Of a DNA stretch of 64,000 nt, positions 57,670-64,000 are shown piece after piece. The position numbers were made by a program, and so were the translations under genes. Each line of letters begins with the position of its first letter. The first letter of the stretch is position 1. The notes beneath the pieces are model-generated. The model saw nothing but the letters and a program-made list of their open reading frames with translations, did not search any database and had not been told where the DNA came from. The stretch is from Cephalotus follicularis (lineage: Eukaryota; Streptophyta; Magnoliopsida; Oxalidales; Cephalotaceae): the NCBI GenBank assembly GCA_001972305.1, contig BDDD01000318.1:372001-436000 (forward strand), written 5' to 3'.

Positions 57670-58333
57670 AACCACCCCCACTAGAAGAGCTCGACGTCCT
57701 CGTCGAAGGGGTAGCCAATTAGTCTTTGATGTGTCTTTCGAACTGCCACAATGCTGTTTCCTTTTCCCACGAAGCCTCTGATTCTTGTGAACTTTTCCAC
57801 TTAATCAAGTACTCAACTCGCCTATTTTTCTTACTCTGCCCCAAAGTTTGATGATCAAGAATTCGCTCTATCTCTTGATCAAACTGCTGTCGGATCACAG
57901 GAGGGGCAGGTTAGGCTTGAGTGCGCCCTATATTTAGCAAGTCCTCATGGAATGGCTTCAAGAAACTCATATGAAAAGTGGGATGTAGCTTCAACCGTTC
58001 TGGTAAATACAATCGGTAAAGCCACATTGCCAACTTTTTTAACAACTTCGAAGGGACCATCATACTTCGGAATTAAGTCACGATGCACCCGTTTGCTAGT
58101 AATCTTCTTCCACATATGTGGGGTCAATTTCAACATCACTTTGTCCCCAAATTTGAATTCCACTGACCTCCTACCCTTATCTGCATACTTCTTCATCCGT
58201 TTTGCTGCTTTGGCAAGGCTGTCTTGAGCGTCCTCAAACCTTTCCTGCTTGTCTCTTGCAAAACGATATGCCGCAAGGAACTGACCACCTATTTTCTGTA
58301 ACGCAACTTCCTGTGGAGTTAGCGGTTGGTGAC
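57670..58333 (-). pseudogene. pol: Fifth chromovirus copy, chromodomain and integrase end
   Basis: The minus strand reads RMKKYADKGRRSVEFKFGDK, VMLKLTPHMWKKITSKRVHR, LIPKYDGPFEVVKKVGNVA, then a one-base insertion, then the chromodomain between 57890 and 57715 (about VEYLIKWKS, SEASWEKE). It is interrupted at 58333 by the second copia element (TSD GTGAC) and resumes at 63415. Confidence 0.82.
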
Positions 58334-58467
58334 TGTTATCGTTAGTATTTTACTTGTACAAGTTGGGCTTAGCTAAGAAGCCCACATCCATGTAATAAGC
58401 ATATATATATGGCTTTCTTGTTTAGCATAACATAATCAATTTTTGAGTTTCACTAATCTACTTTACA
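58334..58467 (+). mobile_element. 5' LTR of the second copia element
   Basis: 134 bp, from TGTTATCG to TTTACA, followed by TGGTATCAGAGC. Confidence 0.9.
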
Positions 58468-59100
58468 TGGTATCAGAGCGAAGGGTTACTATTAGGGTTT
58501 CGTAAAAAAAAAACAAAAAACCAAAAAAAACCAAAAAAAAAACCTAGCACTGCACGTAACCCTAGTGCCACATCGTCGTGTCTTCCTCTTCTCTACAATG
58601 GAAACCCTAACCACAGAAGTCTTAACCTTAGCGCCGCACTACCGCGAAACCATAAAGCCGCATACCGCGTCGTCGTCGTCGATCGTCTTCTCCTCGCCGA
58701 TCGTCTTCCCCCCTTCTGGTTCGCACCGACATCGGCTCCGGTCATGTCGTCCTTCTCTTGTCTCTGTCTGGTGCAAGTCTCTTCTGTTCAGTGTTGATGT
58801 ATAATGTCGTGAACCTGTTCAACAAAGCTGTGCTTTGTGGGTGGTGTTCTTTGGTGCTGGTTTCCAGCGTGTAGTTGGTGTGGTTAATGTGGCTGTTGGT
58901 ATGTTGTGACAGTGTTGTGCGTGTATGATTGTGTGACAGTGGGTGTGGCCTGATCTACCGTACGTGTTGTGTCTGGATTGTGTGGCCTGTTTCGGTGGAC
59001 AGTGGTTTAGTGGCTTACAGTGGATTGTGTGGCCTGGAATTACTGGGTGTTGTTTTAGGCTTGTCTTATTTTGTCAAGTGATTTGTCACTGTGAGCAAAT

Positions 59101-60062
59101 ATGATGCCTTCTGCATCTGACTCAATAATTTCTAACTCTGTTAATACCTCACAGAGTGTACTTCATGGCCTAACTGGATTGCATACAACATTACCAAAAC
59201 TTGATGGTACGAATTATTCAACATGGTCTATGGCAGTCTATACCTACATCAAGATTGGTAATCACTCTCAGTGGCTTTATTCTACTCCTCCGACTGATAC
59301 TACTGCATTACAGGCTTGAAAGATCACAGATGCTGGATTGAGAACTTTGTTGTGGGGTTGTATGACAGATTCTATAAAACATCTATTTGTGTCTTGTCCT
59401 ACAGCTCGTGATATTTGGGAAAAATTTACTCTTTTGTATTCGGGCCAGAACAATATGAGTAGGGTGTGTGACGCTTGGCTCTCTCTCTTTGGCACAAGCT
59501 AAAATGGTGCCAGTATTGTTGATTATTATGCTTAGTTTGCCTCGTTGGTTCAGCGCCTCCAGTCGTACTTTCCTCCTACAGCCACTGTTGCTGATATGGA
59601 GAAACGAGAAGTTGATATGTTATCATTGTTGTTTCTTCGTGGTCTTGATTATGAGCATCATTCTCTTTGACAGTAGCTTATATCTGTCGGTATCCTACCC
59701 ACCATTGAAGAGGTTTATTCTTGAGTTAGTCTATATGCTCCGCAGAGTTCATCATCTCTGGTTTCTGACAGCAGTGCTATGATTGCTCATGGAGGTCGGA
59801 GTAGTCGTGGTCGTGGTAATACTCGTGGTCGTTGGGGTTTTGATAGTAGAGGCCGTAGCAGTGGTGTCCCTCAAGGAGGTAGTATTGGTAGTTCTCGGGC
59901 AACCAAATCTGGTCATTTTTGCACCCACTATCAGCGTGATGGTCATACAGTAGACTATTGTTATGATCTTCACCCTAAGTTACGAGGTTTGCAGGCATCT
60001 ATTGGCACATCTAATGAGTCCCCTCCTATTTCAGATCCTTCTTCTGGGATGATGATCTTATA
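59101..60062 (+). pseudogene. gag: Copia gag
   Basis: MMPSASDSIISNSVNTSQSV, LTGLHTTLPKLDGTNYSTWS, MAVYTYIKIGNHSQWLY, then TGA (from TGG) at 59318-59320, WGCMTDSIKHLFVSCPTARD, frameshifts between 59470 and 59780, and a Gly/Arg-rich stretch ending in FCTHYQRDGHTVDYCYDLHP. The knuckle has Tyr for its second Cys. Several stops make it non-functional. Confidence 0.83.
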
Positions 60063-61700
60063 GTTGACCCGTGCTGAGTATGATGCGATGAATCGGTCTC
60101 AACCTCCTAGTGATTCTGCTCTTGCTGCTACTTTTGCACAACACAGTAATCCTAATCCTGCTTGTCTTTTATCTGGTTCTTCTTGCCCTTGGATCACTGA
60201 TTCGGGGCTACCCATCATATGACTGGCGATCAAAACCTACTTTTCACCATCTCTTATGGTTCTTCTACCTCTGTTACATTGGCGGATGGTTCTAAGTCCA
60301 AGATTGCCGGTACAGGTTTTGTATCTTTGAGTTCATCTTTGTCTTTACCGTATGTTTATCATGTTCCAAATTTTCCTTGTAGTTTGTTATCTGTTAGTCA
60401 CCTCACCCGTGATGTTGACTGTACTGTCTTATTTTTGTCCACTTCATGTGTTTTTCAGGATCGGAGGACTGGACGCCGGATCAGTGGTGGGCGTGAGTCT
60501 GGGGGTCTCTACTTACTAGATCCGAATATTATTGTCGATGTTACCGCTGTTTCAAATAATGTCTTGTACGATCTTCATTGCCGTCTTGGTCATCCATCAG
60601 CAGATGTTCTCGGCCGCTTTCCATTTGTGTCTAAGTCGCATCTTCAGTTTCATTGTGAAACCTGTCAATTAGGTAAACACCATCGGGCATCCTTCAGCAC
60701 CCGAGGTGTGAGTCGTCGGTCATAACCGTTTGAGTTAGTTCACTCGGAGGTTTGGGGTCCTAGTCGTGAGTCTTCATTTGGTTTTAAATATTTTGTAACA
60801 TTTATTGATGACTATAGTCGTACAACGTGGTTATATTTAATAAAAGATCGTACTGAGGTTTTTCATTGTTTTCGCAATTTTTATCATGAAGTTCTTACTC
60901 AATATGATATATCTGTGAGATATTTGCGCACTGATAATGCTCGTGAATACTTTTCTGCTACTCAGTTCATCCATTTTCTTGAGGCCCATTGAATTCTACA
61001 CCAGAGTTCATGTGCTCACACTCCCCAACAAAATGAGGTTGTTGAGCGAAAAAATCGTCACTTATTGGATGTCGCTCGGTGTCTTCTTCTCCACACAAAT
61101 ATGTCTAAAACCTTATGGAGCTATGCCCTTCTCACTTCTTGTCATCTTATTAATCGCCTTCCATCTTCTGTGTTGGAAGGGGCTATTCCTTATACTCTTC
61201 TTCATCCTGATCGTCCTCTGTGGACTGTTCATCCTCGCATCTTTGGTTGTATTTGCTTTGTACATTCATTGGATCCTGGGTTGGACAAATTGTCTTCTAG
61301 AGCAAAAAAATGTGTGTTTGTTGGCTACTCCCGCACTCAAAAGGGATATGTCTATTATAATTCATGTCGACGTCGAGTATATGTTTCTGCTGATGTGACA
61401 TTCTTTGAGAATCAGACTTATTACAATAATGCTTCTCAGCTAGAGCCTTCAACAAATTATTCTTTACTAGTGCCGATTCCTCAGCTTGCACCGTTACCAT
61501 TGCAAGCATACTCTCGACGTCCATGATGCATCCCACCACCACTGGCTGTAGTCCCTGATCCACCTGCTCCTGTGTCTACTGAGTCACCCATTGCACATTG
61601 TCCTCGTTCCCATATAGGTTCTCGGTATCACTTTCTCACTTTGTCTCTTATACCAATCTCTCTCCTGATATGACTACCTTTATCTCTTCTCTGGCTTCTG
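60063..61700 (+). pseudogene. pol: Copia protease and integrase
   Basis: Protease WITDSG near 60190, frameshift, then HMTGDQ, FTISYGSSTSVTLADGSKSK, VYHVPNFPCSLLSVSHLTRD. Integrase: DLHCRLGHPSADVLGRFPFV, HCETCQLGKHHRASF, a stop at about 60723, then the DDE region around TFIDDYSRTTWLYL and LRTDNAREY in a different frame, VVERKNRHLLDVARCLLLHT, RIFGCICFVHSLDPGLDKLS, KKCVFVGYSRTQKGYVYYN. At least three frame changes. Confidence 0.83.
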
Positions 61701-63269
61701 TGTTGTGCCTCGTAGTGTGCAGGAAGCACTCACTCATTCTGGGTGGACCCGAGCTATGGCGGAAGAGATGAATGCTTTGCATGATAATCAGACTTGGGAT
61801 CTTGTTACTTTACCCCCGGTAAACAATTGGTTGAGTGTTGTTGGGTGTTTATTATTAAGCATCACCCAGATGGTACAATAGCATGTTTAAAGGCTCGTGT
61901 TGTTGCAAAGGGTTATACACAGACTTATGGAATTGATTATGATGAGACCTTTTCTCCAGTGGATAAGATTCCATCCGTTCGTATTATGATTTCTTTGGCT
62001 GCTAGTTTTCGCTGGACATTGCATCAGTTGGATGTCAAGAATGCCCTCCTTCATGGCGATCTTAAAGAAGAGGTTTATATGGAGTAACCTCCCGGGTTTT
62101 TTGCTCATGGGGAGAAGGTTTGCCGACTTCGGAAGGCTCTCTATGGTTTGAAACAATCTCCCCGTGCTTAGTTTAGCAAATTTAGTGATGCTGTGATTGG
62201 TTTTGGTATGCGACGATGCAGTGTTGATCACTCTGTGTTTAGTATGACCTCTTCAGTTGGGTGTGTGATTCTTCTTGTTTATGTTGATGATATTATTATT
62301 ACTGGAAGTGATGATAAAGGTATACAATGACTCAAGCATTTTTTGCAACAAAAATTTAATACTAAAGACTTGGGTCGTCTCCGTTACTTTCTAGGTATTG
62401 AAGTTTCATATTGGGAGGTTGGTATTACTCTGTGTCAAAGTAAATACACTCTTGATATCTTGAGTGCTGCAAGTCTGAGTGATTGTAAGCCTAGTGACAG
62501 TCCGATGGATCCTCTTGTAAAGCTAGATAATGAGAAAGGTGAGCTTCTCCATGATCCTGAGAAATATCGATGCTTAGTGGGAAAATTGAACTATCTCACT
62601 ATTACTCGACCAGATATTTCATTCGATGTGAGTTTAGTAAGTCAGTTTATGAGTGCTCCTTGTACTACTCATTGGCAAGCAGTCCTTCATATTGTTCGAT
62701 ATTTGAAAGGGGCTCCTGGTCGAGGACTGATATTTCGTGATAGAGGACACCTTGATATTGCTGGTTATTCTGACTCTGATTGTTTAGAGCTGACAGGTTA
62801 TTCAGATGCAGATTAGGTTGGATGTCCGGTTGATCGTCGGTCTACTTCAGGGTATTGTGTTTTTCTTGGTGGAAACCTTGTGTCCTGGAAAAGCAAGAAA
62901 CAATCTGTTGTTTCTCGCTCTAATGCAGAGGCTAAGTATCGCGCCATGACTATTGTGACTGGAGAATTACAATGGATTCATATGTTGTTGGCTGAGATTG
63001 GATTTTCTGTGACTAGGCCATCTACGCTTCACTGTGATAACCAATCGACAATGCATTTTGCTAGTAATTCAGTATTTCATGAACGGACAAAGTACATTGA
63101 AGTGGACTGTCACTTTGTTTGTGAAAAAGTTAAATGCGGGGAACTTAAATTAGTCCATATGCGTTCAAAAGAACAACTAGCATACATCTTTACCAAGCCT
63201 CTCCGTAGTGGTCGAGTGTCTTATATTTGTCATCAGTTAGGACTTTATGATACGTATGCCCCAACTTGA
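61701..63269 (+). pseudogene. pol: Copia reverse transcriptase and RNase H
   Basis: [40 protein letters not shown], a TAA (from CAA) near 62086, KALYGLKQSPRA then TAG for Trp, LLVYVDDIIITGSDD (YVDD near 62280), then DLGRLRYFLGIEVSYWEVGI, DSPMDPLVKLDNEKGE. RNase H: AGYSDSDCLELTGYSDAD, a TAG at 62814-62816, [32 protein letters not shown], ending near 63267. A short repeat of GYSDxD suggests a small internal duplication. Confidence 0.87.
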
Positions 63270-63275
63270 GGGGAG

Positions 63276-63409
63276 TGTTATCGTTAGTATTTTACTTATA
63301 CAAGTTGGGCTTAGCTAAGAAGCCCACATCCATGTAATAAGCCTATATATATGGCTTTCCTGTTTAGCATAACCTAATCAATTTTTGAGTTTCACTAATC
63401 TACTTTACA
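63276..63409 (+). mobile_element. 3' LTR of the second copia element
   Basis: 134 bp, preceded by CTTGAGGGGAG, ending TTTACA before GTGAC. Confidence 0.9.
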
Positions 63410-63414
63410 GTGAC

Positions 63415-64000
63415 CAATCGCCAACTCAAAGGAACTAAAACCAGTAGCTAAAGATCGATGTAAATTATAGCAAAATTGAGCACTGTCTAGCAATTCTAAC
63501 CAATTTCTCTGACTTGCAGTCACATAGTGTCGAAGATATTCCTCTTACAAACCATCAATCCGCTCCGTTTGTCCATCCGTTTGCGGATGATTGGCAGTAG
63601 AGAAGTTCAACTCATAACCCATCAAGTTGAAAAGATATGTCCAAAACCGACCCGTGAAACGAGCATCCCTGTCGCTCACAATATCTGCTGGTACCCCAAA
63701 GTGTTTTACTACATTTTGGTTGAATAAATCAACAGCCACCTCTGTTGTGCACACTTTTGGAGCAGCAATAAACACCGCATACTTTGAGAACCTGTCAACC
63801 ACCACCATGACAAAACTGAAGTCATACACCTTCGGAAATCCACTCACAAAATCCATTGACACCGAAACCCATGGCTTTTCTGGAATAGGCAGAGGTTGCA
63901 GCAAGTCTGCCTCTCTTTTCCACTCAATTTTGTCTTGCTAGCACACCAGTCAAGACTTGACGTAGGCCTCGATATCATCTTCCATCTTCAGCCAGATAAA
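63415..64000 (-). pseudogene. pol: Fifth chromovirus copy, integrase core, running off the window
   Basis: This continues the minus-strand integrase cut at 58333: DKIEWKREADLLQPLPIPEK, WVSVSMDFVSGFPKVYDFSF, VVDRFSKYAVFIAAPKVCTT, KHFGVPADIVSDRDARFTGR, NHPQTDGQTERIDGL, then TAA at about 63548 in the EEYLRHYV stretch, and NWLELLDSAQFCYNL. It is in better condition than the fourth copy and continues beyond 64000. Confidence 0.84.

Larger units (their letters stand above)
58334..63409 (+). mobile_element. Second Ty1/copia retrotransposon, 5076 bp
   Basis: TGTTATCGTT to CTACTTTACA, flanked by GTGAC (58329-58333 and 63410-63414). It has a perfect tRNA-iMet primer site (58468-58479), gag, protease, integrase, RT, RNase H, polypurine tract TTGAGGGGAG and a 3' LTR. 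Both LTRs are 134 bp and differ at about 4 positions (3 %), so this is among the younger insertions. The host is a chromovirus integrase on the other strand. Confidence 0.93.

Noticed and set aside
58501-58545. Possible poly-A tail of a retrocopy
   Set aside because: The A-rich run is just after the copia primer site and belongs to the copia leader.

Overview
The window looks like heterochromatic nuclear DNA from a large, repeat-rich flowering-plant genome, probably a eudicot. There are spliced host-gene remnants, plant Ty3/gypsy chromoviruses, Ty1/copia elements with tRNA-Met primer sites, and a hAT MITE. I see no rRNA, tRNA, CRISPR array or bacterial operon. I cannot name the species. No gene in the window is demonstrably intact.

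Left third (1-31 kb): remnants of five unrelated host genes. They are NUP160 (two exons, 1751-4699, +), NFXL1 (11565-27020, +, in four pieces), YJU2/CCDC94 (28482-29205, -), a kelch-repeat protein (29435-30045, +) and a ferric-chelate reductase (30175-30480, +). They keep introns or splice sites, so they are genomic relics rather than retrocopies. LTR elements sit inside coding exons with exact 5-bp target-site duplications (TSDs): a 1.2-kb solo LTR in NUP160 (TGCTT), a 9.07-kb gag-only element in NFXL1 (GGGTT) and a 3.08-kb solo LTR in NFXL1 (ATGTG). Removing each element restores the local host reading frame. A rearranged chromovirus with a 113-bp foldback in gag fills 5.2-11.1 kb.

Right two thirds (30.5-64 kb): a nested array built mainly from one chromovirus family (gag-PR-RT-RH-INT-chromodomain, LTRs near 0.9-1.1 kb). 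Copies lie in opposite orientations. At 35.5-45.1 kb they form a nearly 10-kb palindrome whose arms share two premature stops that a third copy lacks, so the inverted duplication came after the element had decayed. Nested in the array are a reverse-oriented solo LTR (31581-34197), a hAT MITE (46323-46978, TSD CATGGCAC) and two Ty1/copia elements (49214-54188, TSD CACTA; 58334-63409, TSD GTGAC). All coding regions carry stops or frameshifts. Many stops are consistent with C-to-T or G-to-A change at CAG, CAA, CGA or TGG codons, as expected for long-methylated DNA.

The least explained signal is a CpG-rich, near-palindromic motif (ideal form GGCGTCGACGCC, with decayed forms such as GTTGACGCC and GCATCAACGCC). 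It recurs in clusters inside several different mobile elements: the copia-like solo LTR in NUP160, both LTRs of the gag-only element, the reverse solo LTR and the hAT MITE. Such arrays are not expected to be shared between class I and class II elements.
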